Shown here piece by piece: positions 1 to 6,110 of a DNA stretch of 6,941 bases (position 1 is the stretch's first letter; every line of letters begins with the position of its first letter). This DNA comes from Bacteroidales bacterium (GTDB lineage: Bacteria > Bacteroidota > Bacteroidia > Bacteroidales > UBA932), in assembly GCA_016283985.1 (NCBI GenBank), contig JAEENZ010000142.1, positions 1 to 6,941 of the forward strand, given 5' to 3'. The notes beneath the pieces were generated by a model that had not been told where the DNA came from, did not search any database, and worked only from the letters and a program-made list of their open reading frames with translations. The translations under genes were made by a program, and so were the position numbers.

Positions 1-926
1 AAATGAAAGGGTTGGACGATGAGTTCTCGGATCTCGCATACGATACCGCCTGGAACTTCCTTAACCCCCGTGCCGGTCTCACCGGCAGATGGGGTGCGCA
101 CAAAGCGTACATGTCCTTTGCCATAGGGCACCGGGAGCCGGGACGCAGCGACCTCAAGGAGCAGATTGAGTCGGTAAATGCCCTGCATGCAGCCGGTCAG
201 GATGCTGAGGTGACACTGAGGCCGGAACGCATGTACGATACGGAGGTCGGCTATGAACTCAGCCTGCCTTCTTTGAACGCTTGCGTGAACTTTTATTCGA
301 TGGAATACAAAGACATGCTTCTGGAAACCGGCAAACTCAGCAACAGCGGTTATGCCATCAAGGAGAATGTCGACCGCAGCTGGCGGAGGGGAGTGGAGCT
401 GAGTGCGTCCTGGAAGCCAGTGGAGTGGATGTCCCTCGTCGGGAATCTGACCTCGAGCACGAACAAGATCAAAGATTACAGCTATTACGAAGATACCAAT
501 GACGACCAGACCAATTGGCATTTCATTGGAAAGACAAAGGTGGACTGCGGCACCGTCACCATGCTGATGTCCCCATCATGCACCGGGATGGCCGGTGTGA
601 CATTTAAACCGTTCAGCAGCCGCGATTTCTCTCTTGGGCTGACATGCAAATATGTTGGCAGGCAGTACTGGGATAACACCCAGAATGACGGATTGTGCAT
701 CCCTGCATACTATAAAGTGGACTGCAGTGCCGTGTACGCCATGCCCCTCTGGAAAGGCAGAATGACAATTGGAGCCTACTGCAATAACCTGCTGAACAGG
801 GATTATTATGCCGATGCATGGGTTTACAGGGCCCTCTTTGCGGATGGCTCTCCGGAATATATTGAGGAAGGGCTATTTCCGCAGGCCCTCCGCAACTTCA
901 GTGTCAAATTGCGCCTGGAGGTCTAG
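1..926 (+). CDS. TonB-dependent outer-membrane receptor, C-terminal part (5'-truncated by window edge)
   Basis: This is the last 300 or so residues of a beta-barrel receptor that would take up a substrate (siderophore, haem, vitamin or similar) across the outer membrane using TonB energy. The reading frame is open to the left edge, so the ATG at position 3 is most likely an internal Met; signal peptide, TonB box and plug domain lie outside. Numbering from that Met, typical barrel motifs are NPRAGL (21-26), SFAIGHREPGRSDL (38-51), RPERMYDTEVGYEL (about 73-86), YSMEYKDMLLETG (about 98-110), ENVDRSWRRGVEL (about 120-132) and NNLLNRDYY near the end (261-269). These resemble the FecA-like receptors of Bacteroidota more than SusC. 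The last strand, FSVKLRLEV, ends in Val and not the usual aromatic residue. Seven cysteines (94, 182, 193, 215, 232, 241, 260) are unusual for such a barrel. The substrate cannot be read from this part. No partner gene is visible downstream. Confidence 0.9.
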   Translation, partial: MKGLDDEFSDLAYDTAWNFLNPRAGLTGRWGAHKAYMSFAIGHREPGRSDLKEQIESVNALHAAGQDAEVTLRPERMYDTEVGYELSLPSLNACVNFYSMEYKDMLLETGKLSNSGYAIKENVDRSWRRGVELSASWKPVEWMSLVGNLTSSTNKIKDYSYYEDTNDDQTNWHFIGKTKVDCGTVTMLMSPSCTGMAGVTFKPFSSRDFSLGLTCKYVGRQYWDNTQNDGLCIPAYYKVDCSAVYAMPLWKGRMTIGAYCNNLLNRDYYADAWVYRALFADGSPEYIEEGLFPQALRNFSVKLRLEV

Positions 927-948
927 TTTGCACACACATATATACGAC

Positions 949-975
949 CAAGACCCGCTGTCACAGCGGGTCTTG
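949..975 (+). terminator. Strong hairpin after the receptor gene, probable terminator
   Basis: A perfect 12-bp inverted repeat (CAAGACCCGCTG, loop TCA, CAGCGGGTCTTG) starts 22 nt after the receptor stop codon. The stem is GC-rich and stands out in AT-rich surroundings. There is no run of T after either arm (the next bases are ACGGTTAG), so it is not a textbook intrinsic terminator. It could stop or protect the 3' end of the receptor mRNA, and because it lies between convergent genes it could also act on readthrough from trmD. Termination is inferred from position and structure. Confidence 0.6.
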
Positions 976-1141
976 ACGGTTAGTTAGTAGTGTATTACCT
1001 TTATAAGAAGGTTAATTATTGTTGGTTAGAAGTTGTTGTTTTCTAAATCACAGTGCAAATATACACTGATTTTTTTATTCTGCAATAGAAAACGCCAAAA
1101 ATTTTCTAAAAAGTTATCAACATTTTAAAATATTTTAATAA
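976..1141. other. AT-rich spacer between convergent genes, with weak inverted repeats
   Basis: No gene is visible in this spacer, which becomes strongly AT-rich toward trmD. It holds three inverted repeats: CAGTG/CACTG (1051-1055 and 1064-1068) followed by seven T; TAGAAAA/TTTTCTA (1086-1092 and 1102-1108) with a 9-nt loop; and a perfect 14-bp palindrome TTAAAATATTTTAA (1125-1138) three bases beyond the trmD stop codon. These may be mRNA 3'-end structures for the two converging transcripts. With such AT-rich sequence some of them are expected by chance. Confidence 0.5.
1051..1076 (+). terminator. Possible second, weak terminator with T-tract
   Basis: A 5-bp stem CAGTG/CACTG around an 8-nt loop is followed by T at 1070-1076. 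Allowing a two-base CA bulge at 1049-1050, A-U pairs lengthen the stem. The arrangement fits a weak intrinsic terminator reading rightward, about 140 nt after the receptor stop and behind the stronger hairpin at 949-975. The short stem makes this tentative. Confidence 0.25.
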
Positions 1142-1840
1142 TTAGGCATCTATCGGCCCTGGAGCTTCATCCAGAAGGGCCGGACGAAGGGCTTTGGTAC
1201 GTTCAAGGGCCTGCTCGTCCTGCCATGCACGGATGAGTTTGGGATTGCCGCTCAAAAGCACCTCGGGAACCTTCCAGCCGTTAAACTCGACGGGCCTGGT
1301 GTAGACGGGAGGGGAGAGCAGACCGTCCTGGAAGCTGTCGCTCAAAGCGGATGTCTCGTCGGTTAGGGCTCCGGGTATCAGCCGCACGATGGAATCGGCA
1401 AGCAGCGCGGCAGGGATCTCACCGCCGCTGACGACGTAATCGCCGACTGATATCTCCCTGGTTACAAGATGCTCCCGGATGCGGTGGTCTATCCCTTTGT
1501 AGTGGCCGCAGAGAAGGATGATGTTCTCCTTCAGCGAAAGCTGGTTAGAGATTGCCTGGTTAAGGATTTCGCCGTCGGGGGAGAGGTAGATGACCTCATC
1601 GTATTCCCTCTCGGAGCGGAGCTCCTCGATCATGCGGTAGACGGGCTCCACCATCATCACCATGCCGGCGTCCCCGCCATAGGAATAGTCGTCGATGTTC
1701 TTGCGGGGGCCGATGCCGTATTTGCGGAGGTTGTGGACGTGGATCTCCACAAGGCCTTTTTTGATGGCCCGACCAACGATGGAATGGCTCAGGGGGCTGT
1801 CCAGAAGCTCCGGTACGGCGCTTATAATGTCGATTCTCAT
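1142..1840 (-). CDS. trmD: tRNA (guanine37-N1)-methyltransferase TrmD
   Basis: TrmD transfers a methyl group from S-adenosylmethionine to N1 of G37, next to the anticodon of certain tRNAs, which prevents +1 frameshifting. The 232-residue product is of normal length and has the SPOUT trefoil-knot signatures: DDYSYGGDAGMVM (50-62), LCGHYKGIDHRI (110-121), EISVGDYVVSGGE (129-141) and the PPVYTRPVEFNGWKVPEVLLSGN block near the C-terminus. R153 and D168, in VRLIPG and SDSF, correspond to the catalytic Arg154 and Asp169 of the E. coli enzyme, with the same 15-residue spacing. The start at 1840 (MRIDIISAVPELL) matches the family N-terminus. A longer reading from 1879 would add 13 unconserved residues and would begin upstream of the predicted promoter. 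In many bacteria trmD lies with rpsP, rimM and rplS; here none of them adjoins it and it appears to be transcribed alone. Confidence 0.97.
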   Translation of the reverse strand: MRIDIISAVPELLDSPLSHSIVGRAIKKGLVEIHVHNLRKYGIGPRKNIDDYSYGGDAGMVMMVEPVYRMIEELRSEREYDEVIYLSPDGEILNQAISNQLSLKENIILLCGHYKGIDHRIREHLVTREISVGDYVVSGGEIPAALLADSIVRLIPGALTDETSALSDSFQDGLLSPPVYTRPVEFNGWKVPEVLLSGNPKLIRAWQDEQALERTKALRPALLDEAPGPIDA

Positions 1841-1854
1841 AAAATTATCTTCAA

Positions 1855-1887
1855 TTTGCACAAAGTTACCAAAAAACATTATATTTG
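1855..1887 (+). promoter_or_regulatory. Bacteroidota-type promoter of the DUF349-yidC-yggS-GH3 cluster
   Basis: TTTG at 1855-1858 and TATATTTG at 1880-1887 are separated by 21 nt, matching the Bacteroides -33 (TTTG) and -7 (TAnnTTTG) pattern. Transcription would start near 1893-1896, giving a leader of about 22-25 nt before the ATG at 1918. The leader is AT-rich, includes a weak 6-bp inverted repeat (TTATTA/TAATAA, 1892-1907) and lacks a Shine-Dalgarno sequence. The trmD -7 element sits inside the spacer of this promoter on the opposite strand. Confidence 0.6.
1861..1868 (-). promoter_or_regulatory. Bacteroidota-type -7 element for trmD
   Basis: Read on the minus strand this is TAACTTTG, an exact match to the TAnnTTTG -7 consensus of the Bacteroides primary sigma factor. 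It lies 20 nt upstream of the trmD ATG, so the leader would be only about 10-15 nt. A clean -33 TTTG is not visible at the expected distance. No Shine-Dalgarno sequence precedes the ATG (GAAGATAATTTT), as is common in this phylum. Confidence 0.5.
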
Positions 1888-1917
1888 TAAGTTATTATTT
1901 ATAATAAACTCACAATT

Positions 1918-3588
1918 ATGAGCGAAGAAATCAAAAACCCCGAAGTTCAGGAAGAAAGCAATTTCGCCGACAAGACCTTGTCCGAACTCTCGGATGTATT
2001 TAAAAGCCTGATGGACAGCGCCGACCGCATGAGCCGGAGCAAAGAGGCTGAATCCATCAAGTCCGCATTCTACAAACTCCTTGGAAAACTCAAGAGCGAG
2101 GCGGGAGAAGTCACCGATGCCTTCGTCGAAGTCGAAGAGAACTTCAAGAGCATCTATGCCGACTACAAGCGCGAGAGGGCGGAGTACAACAAGGAACAGG
2201 ATGCACTGAAAGAAGAGAATCTCGAAAAGAAGAAAGCAATAATCGAAGAGCTGAAGCAGCTTGTGGACGCCCAGGAAGATGTCAGCGCATCCTTCCCGGC
2301 ATTCCGCGAGATCCAGGACAAATGGCGTTCCATCGGTCCCGTTCCAGCAACGGCATTCCGCGACATCAACAGCACCTACCAGTTCAACGTCGAGCGCTTC
2401 TACGATAAAGTCAAGATCAACCGCGAACTCCGCGACCTCGATTTCCAGAAGAACCTGGAGGTCAAGGAGAAGTTCTGCGAGGCCGCTGAGAAACTCGCAG
2501 AGAACGAGAACATCGTGACCGCGTTCAACGAGCTGCAGAAACTCCACGAGCAGTGGAAGGAATTCGGCCCCGTTGCCAAGGAATTCCGCGAGAGCATCTG
2601 GAGCCGCTTCCAGGCTGCCACGGCAGTCATCAACAAGCGTTATCAGGCCCATTTCGAGGAACTGAAGGGCAAGCAGAAAGAGAATCTGGTAGCCAAGGAA
2701 GCCCTCTGCGTGAAGGTAGAGGAGATCGCCGCCCGCGAGATCAAGTCCTCCGATGAGTGGAACGCATCCGCCAAGGAGATAGAGGCCATCCAGGCCGAAT
2801 GGCGCAAGATCGGTTTCGCAACCAAGAAAGACAATCAGAAGATATACGACCGCTTCCGTGCCGCGTGCGATGCCTTCTACGGTCGCAAGCGCGATTACTA
2901 TTCCCAGTATCGCGGCGAGATGGACGCCAACGTGGAAAAGAAACTCGGCATCATCAAGATGGCCGAGGAACTCAAGTCCAGTACCGAGTGGAAGAAGACC
3001 ACCGAGAAGTTCATCGAACTCCAGAAGCAGTGGAAAGAAATCGGAGCCGTGCCCCGCAAGAAGAGTGAGCAGCTCTGGAAGCAGTTCCGTGCCGCCTGCG
3101 ATGAATTCTTCGCCGAGCGCGACAAGAACGCGGCTCCCGAGAACAATTTCTTCGCCAACCTCAAGGCAAAGAAAAAGATCATCGAAGATATCAAGGCCTA
3201 TGTGCCGGTAGAGGATGCCGAGGCCAACCAGGCCGCTGCGAAGAAGTTCGCCGAGGACTTCCAGGCCATCGGATTCGTTCCGTTCAAGGAAAAAGAGAAC
3301 ATCCAGACAGCATACCGCGAGGCGATGCAGGAGAAATTCCCCGAATTCGGCGAACGCCGTGGCCGCGGTGAGGCTAAACCTCGTGAGCGCAGTGCCAAGG
3401 ATACCCTGATCCAGCAGTACAAGGCCCTCCAGCAGGAGATCGAGACCTTCGAGAACAACATCGGCTTCTTCTCCGCCTCCAAGAACTCCGAGGCCCTGAT
3501 CAAGCAGATGGAAACCAAGATCGCAAAGGCGAAGGAAGATCTCCATAAACTCGAAGAGAAGATTCGTAAGGAAGAGGAGGGAGAATAA
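1918..3588 (+). CDS. DUF349 repeat protein, coiled-coil, function unknown
   Basis: This 556-residue protein is very rich in Lys and Glu, with no signal peptide or membrane segment, so it is probably cytoplasmic and almost entirely helical. After a charged N-terminal region (about 1-115) it contains DUF349 units, each centred on a W-[KR]-x-[IF]-G motif: WRSIGPVP (W136), WKEFGPVA (W213), WRKIGFAT (W295) and WKEIGAVP (W372). A fifth, diverged copy follows at FQAIGFVP, with F448 in the Trp position. Spacing is 77, 82, 77 and 76 residues. Matching second-helix motifs such as RFRAACDAFY and QFRAACDEFF follow units 3 and 4. After a basic linker (GERRGRGEAKPRERS, about 479-493) the C-terminal 60 residues form a likely coiled coil. 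The family is widespread in Bacteroidota, but I know of no established biochemical role. It is the first gene of the cluster, 2 nt ahead of yidC, so a link to envelope or ribosome-associated work is only a guess. Confidence 0.93.
   Translation: MSEEIKNPEVQEESNFADKTLSELSDVFKSLMDSADRMSRSKEAESIKSAFYKLLGKLKSEAGEVTDAFVEVEENFKSIYADYKRERAEYNKEQDALKEENLEKKKAIIEELKQLVDAQEDVSASFPAFREIQDKWRSIGPVPATAFRDINSTYQFNVERFYDKVKINRELRDLDFQKNLEVKEKFCEAAEKLAENENIVTAFNELQKLHEQWKEFGPVAKEFRESIWSRFQAATAVINKRYQAHFEELKGKQKENLVAKEALCVKVEEIAAREIKSSDEWNASAKEIEAIQAEWRKIGFATKKDNQKIYDRFRAACDAFYGRKRDYYSQYRGEMDANVEKKLGIIKMAEELKSSTEWKKTTEKFIELQKQWKEIGAVPRKKSEQLWKQFRAACDEFFAERDKNAAPENNFFANLKAKKKIIEDIKAYVPVEDAEANQAAAKKFAEDFQAIGFVPFKEKENIQTAYREAMQEKFPEFGERRGRGEAKPRERSAKDTLIQQYKALQQEIETFENNIGFFSASKNSEALIKQMETKIAKAKEDLHKLEEKIRKEEEGE
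3575..3580 (+). promoter_or_regulatory. Shine-Dalgarno-like AGGAGG before yidC
   Basis: A perfect AGGAGG ends 10 nt before the yidC ATG, within the last codons (Glu-Glu-Gly) of the DUF349 gene. The other starts in this window lack such a sequence, and Bacteroidota generally rely little on Shine-Dalgarno pairing. It may aid yidC translation or may simply reflect the Glu-rich C-terminus. Confidence 0.35.
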
Positions 3589-3590
3589 GA

Positions 3591-5450
3591 ATGGATAAGA
3601 ATACTGTCACGGGATTCATCCTGATCGCACTGATTTTATTCGGTTTCACTTTCTATCAGTCCAAACAGGCCCGCAAAGCCGCTGAATGGCAGGCACAGCA
3701 GGATTCGATAGCCCTTGCAGAGCGCATTGCGGCTGGCGATACCGTTGAATATGCAATACCTGCAGAGCCGGCGGAAACAGCAGCGGCAGCCACCCAGGAG
3801 CAGGCTCCCCAGGCCGCCATCTACAAAGATGCCGCCCTGGAGGCAGCCCACAATTCGGATGCTACTCTTGTAACTCTCGAGAACGACAAGATTGCACTGA
3901 CGCTGACATCGCTCGGCGCTCAGCCTTCCAACGTCCTCGTCAAAGATTACTTCAACTACGACAGCACTGCGCTCTACATCTTCAAGGATGGCGGCGCAAG
4001 CTATTCTATCAGTGTTTATACCGGCGAATTCATCCAGACGAAGGATTTCAACTTCCAGATTGTCGAGAAGAGCGACAGCTCCGTGGTCTTCCGTCTTCCT
4101 TTCTCCGACGGTGGATACATCGAGCAGCGCTACTCCCTTCAGACCGGTTCCTACATGGTGGACAACACGCTTTCGTTCATCGGAATGAACAGCATCCCCA
4201 GGAACGTCTCCTCCATCGACATCGACTATTCGATGATCATCCCCAGGATGGAGAAGGGCTACAAGAACGAGGCTCAGTACTCCAAGCTCGATTTCTATCA
4301 GGAAGGGGACAAGAAGCCCGTGGAGATCGGCCGCAGCCGGAATGGCAGCAAGAGGGTTGATTCCAAGGTCAGCTGGTTCGCTTTCCAGCAGCAGTTCTTC
4401 TCCGCCATTTTCCGTCTGAAGAACCAGTATTCTTCCGGATCTTTCGACATATCCTTCTTCCCTCAGGAAGATGAATCCCGCAACCTGATGGCATGTTCTG
4501 CCAGGATGCGTGCAGAATATCGCCCGGGGCAGGACAACGTGATTCCCTTCGAAATCTACCTCGGACCTAACCACTACAAGACCCTGCGTGAATACGGGCA
4601 GAAATACGAAAAGGTAATCCCTCTGGGGGGTTCACTGGTAGGATGGTTCACGAAATTCGTTATCATCCCCCTGTTCGACTTCTTCCACCGCTTCATCTCG
4701 AACTTCGGTATCATCATCCTTCTTATGACCATCGTCATAAAGCTGGTGGTGTTCCCGCTCACGTACAAGTCGTATGCATCTTCCTCCATCATGGCTATAC
4801 TTAAGCCCGAAATCGAGAAGATCAACGCCAAGTATCCCAAGCAGGAGGATGCGATGAAGAAGCAGCAGGCCACCATGGCCCTCTACAACAAGGCCGGGGC
4901 GAATCCCATGGGAGGATGTCTGCCGACGCTGCTCACATTCCCTATACTTTGGGCGATGTTCCGTTTCTTCCCGGCATCCATCGAGCTGCGCCAGCAGCCC
5001 TTCCTCTGGGCTCACGACCTCTCCACATACGATGCCATCCTGGAATTCGGCCACCGCGTGCCGCTGATAGGGGACCATCTGTCGCTGTTCGCCCTGCTGA
5101 TGGCCGTCACGATGTGGATATACAGCAAGATGACAATGTCCGGGCAGGCTACGGCCAACGACCCGAATGCCCAGAGCATGCAGTTCATGACCAAGTGGAT
5201 GATGCCTATCATGATGTTCTTCATCTGCAACAGCCTGTCTGCAGCTCTCAGTTACTACTACCTCCTCTCCCAGCTCATCAGCATGCTTCAGATTTGGGTG
5301 ATACGCAAGTTCATCGTCAAGCCCGAGAAAGTGTATGCGAGGATGGCTGCGGCCGAGAACAAGCCTGTGAAGAAGAGCAAGTGGCAGCAGAGGCTTGAAG
5401 AAGCCCAGAGGATGCAGGAACAACAGATGCGTCAACAAAGGAAACGATAA
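3591..5450 (+). CDS. yidC: Membrane protein insertase YidC
   Basis: YidC (Oxa1/Alb3 family) inserts and folds inner-membrane proteins, alone or with SecYEG. The 619-residue product has the Gram-negative layout. TM1 (about 6-22, TGFILIALILFGFTFY) is followed by an Ala/Glu/Gln-rich linker (about 50-75) and a large periplasmic beta domain (about 78-340). The conserved insertase core follows, with TM segments at about 372-392, 443-462, 497-513, 536-551 and 553-571. Family motifs are FPLTYKSY after TM2, NPMGGCLP (438-445) and ELRQQPFLWAHDLS (465-478). K384 occupies the position of the groove arginine (R366 in E. coli), so the positive charge is kept. The C-terminal tail (572-619) is very basic and Gln-rich, fitting a ribosome-binding extension. 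It lies 2 nt after the DUF349 gene, and its TAA overlaps the next ATG by one base. In many Bacteroidales yidC follows pyrG (CTP synthase); here the DUF349 gene takes that place. Confidence 0.98.
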   Translation: MDKNTVTGFILIALILFGFTFYQSKQARKAAEWQAQQDSIALAERIAAGDTVEYAIPAEPAETAAAATQEQAPQAAIYKDAALEAAHNSDATLVTLENDKIALTLTSLGAQPSNVLVKDYFNYDSTALYIFKDGGASYSISVYTGEFIQTKDFNFQIVEKSDSSVVFRLPFSDGGYIEQRYSLQTGSYMVDNTLSFIGMNSIPRNVSSIDIDYSMIIPRMEKGYKNEAQYSKLDFYQEGDKKPVEIGRSRNGSKRVDSKVSWFAFQQQFFSAIFRLKNQYSSGSFDISFFPQEDESRNLMACSARMRAEYRPGQDNVIPFEIYLGPNHYKTLREYGQKYEKVIPLGGSLVGWFTKFVIIPLFDFFHRFISNFGIIILLMTIVIKLVVFPLTYKSYASSSIMAILKPEIEKINAKYPKQEDAMKKQQATMALYNKAGANPMGGCLPTLLTFPILWAMFRFFPASIELRQQPFLWAHDLSTYDAILEFGHRVPLIGDHLSLFALLMAVTMWIYSKMTMSGQATANDPNAQSMQFMTKWMMPIMMFFICNSLSAALSYYYLLSQLISMLQIWVIRKFIVKPEKVYARMAAAENKPVKKSKWQQRLEEAQRMQEQQMRQQRKR

Positions 5451-6106
5451 TGATTGCATTTAATCTCGAAAGGATTAATAAGGAACTGCCATCAGGGGTG
5501 AAACTGGTGGCAGTTTCCAAATTTCATCCTTTTGAGGCCATCCTGGAGGCGTACAACGAGGGCCAGAGGGCTTTCGGAGAGAACCGCCCACAGGAATTTG
5601 CCGCCAAAGCGGTTCAGCTTCCGCAGGATATCGAGTGGCATTTCATAGGGCATCTTCAGACCAACAAGCTGAAGTTGGTCCTTCCTTATGCTTATCTGGT
5701 CGAGTCCATCGACACGCTGCATCTGCTGGAGGCGGTGAACAACTGGGGAGAAAAGAACGGAAAGGTCATAAGCGTGCTGCTTGAAGTGCATATAGGTGCA
5801 GAGGTAACCAAGCAGGGATTCACCCCATCGGAGGTCAAGGCGGTGCTGCAGATGGCCGGAGAATTCCCGTATGTCCGTTTCCGCGGGCTGATGGGTATGG
5901 CATCGCACACCGACGACGAAGATGCGGTCGCCGCCGACTTCGCTGGGATCAAATCCCTTTTCGATGAGTGCCGAGGCCTGTTTCCGACTCTGGACGGGTT
6001 CGACCAGCTGTCTATCGGCATGTCGGATGACTGGCCGATTGCCGTACGTCATGGCAGTACGGAGGTGCGCATAGGAACTGCAATATTTGGAAATAGAGAA
6101 TACTGA
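5450..6106 (+). CDS. yggS: YggS-family pyridoxal phosphate homeostasis protein
   Basis: Members of this family (YggS/PROSC, COG0325) bind pyridoxal 5'-phosphate on a single-domain alanine-racemase-like TIM barrel. They keep vitamin B6 and amino-acid pools balanced and have no proven catalytic activity. The 218-residue product is slightly short but complete. K24 in LVAVSK is the expected Schiff-base lysine. Further family motifs are FGENRPQE (42-49), WHFIGHLQTNK (63-73), RGLMGMASHTDD, LSIGMSDDW (187-195) and the phosphate-binding HGSTEVRIGTAIFG (201-214). The ATG overlaps the yidC stop codon (TAATG), which suggests translational coupling, and no clear Shine-Dalgarno is present. A functional tie to YidC is not obvious; shared transcription may simply join housekeeping genes. 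Confidence 0.96.
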   Translation: MIAFNLERINKELPSGVKLVAVSKFHPFEAILEAYNEGQRAFGENRPQEFAAKAVQLPQDIEWHFIGHLQTNKLKLVLPYAYLVESIDTLHLLEAVNNWGEKNGKVISVLLEVHIGAEVTKQGFTPSEVKAVLQMAGEFPYVRFRGLMGMASHTDDEDAVAADFAGIKSLFDECRGLFPTLDGFDQLSIGMSDDWPIAVRHGSTEVRIGTAIFGNREY

Positions 6107-6110
6107 TCAT

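Noticed and set aside
1114..1122. TTATCAACA resembling a DnaA box in AT-rich DNA
   Set aside because: It is a single site with one mismatch to the consensus, with no second box and no dnaA or dnaN nearby; not evidence of an origin.
1841..1879. Upstream start for TrmD at 1879
   Set aside because: It adds 13 unconserved residues before the family-typical MRIDIIS start and would overlap the predicted promoter.
1879..3546. A 555-codon open frame antisense to the DUF349 gene
   Set aside because: It mirrors the GAG/AAG-rich coding strand, giving a low-complexity Leu/Gly/Val/Asp-rich translation with no recognisable domain. The plus-strand frame has clear DUF349 motifs, and no promoter serves the antisense frame.
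3636..5459. Long minus-strand frames (3636-4574 and 4632-5459) opposite yidC
   Set aside because: They are shadows of a conserved gene; their translations resemble no family and are rich in His/Arg/Glu in a way typical of antisense readings.
6074..6090. AATATTTG near the end of yggS as a promoter for the GH3 gene
   Set aside because: It misses the first consensus base, lies in the conserved GTAIFG codons, and I see no matching -33 element.
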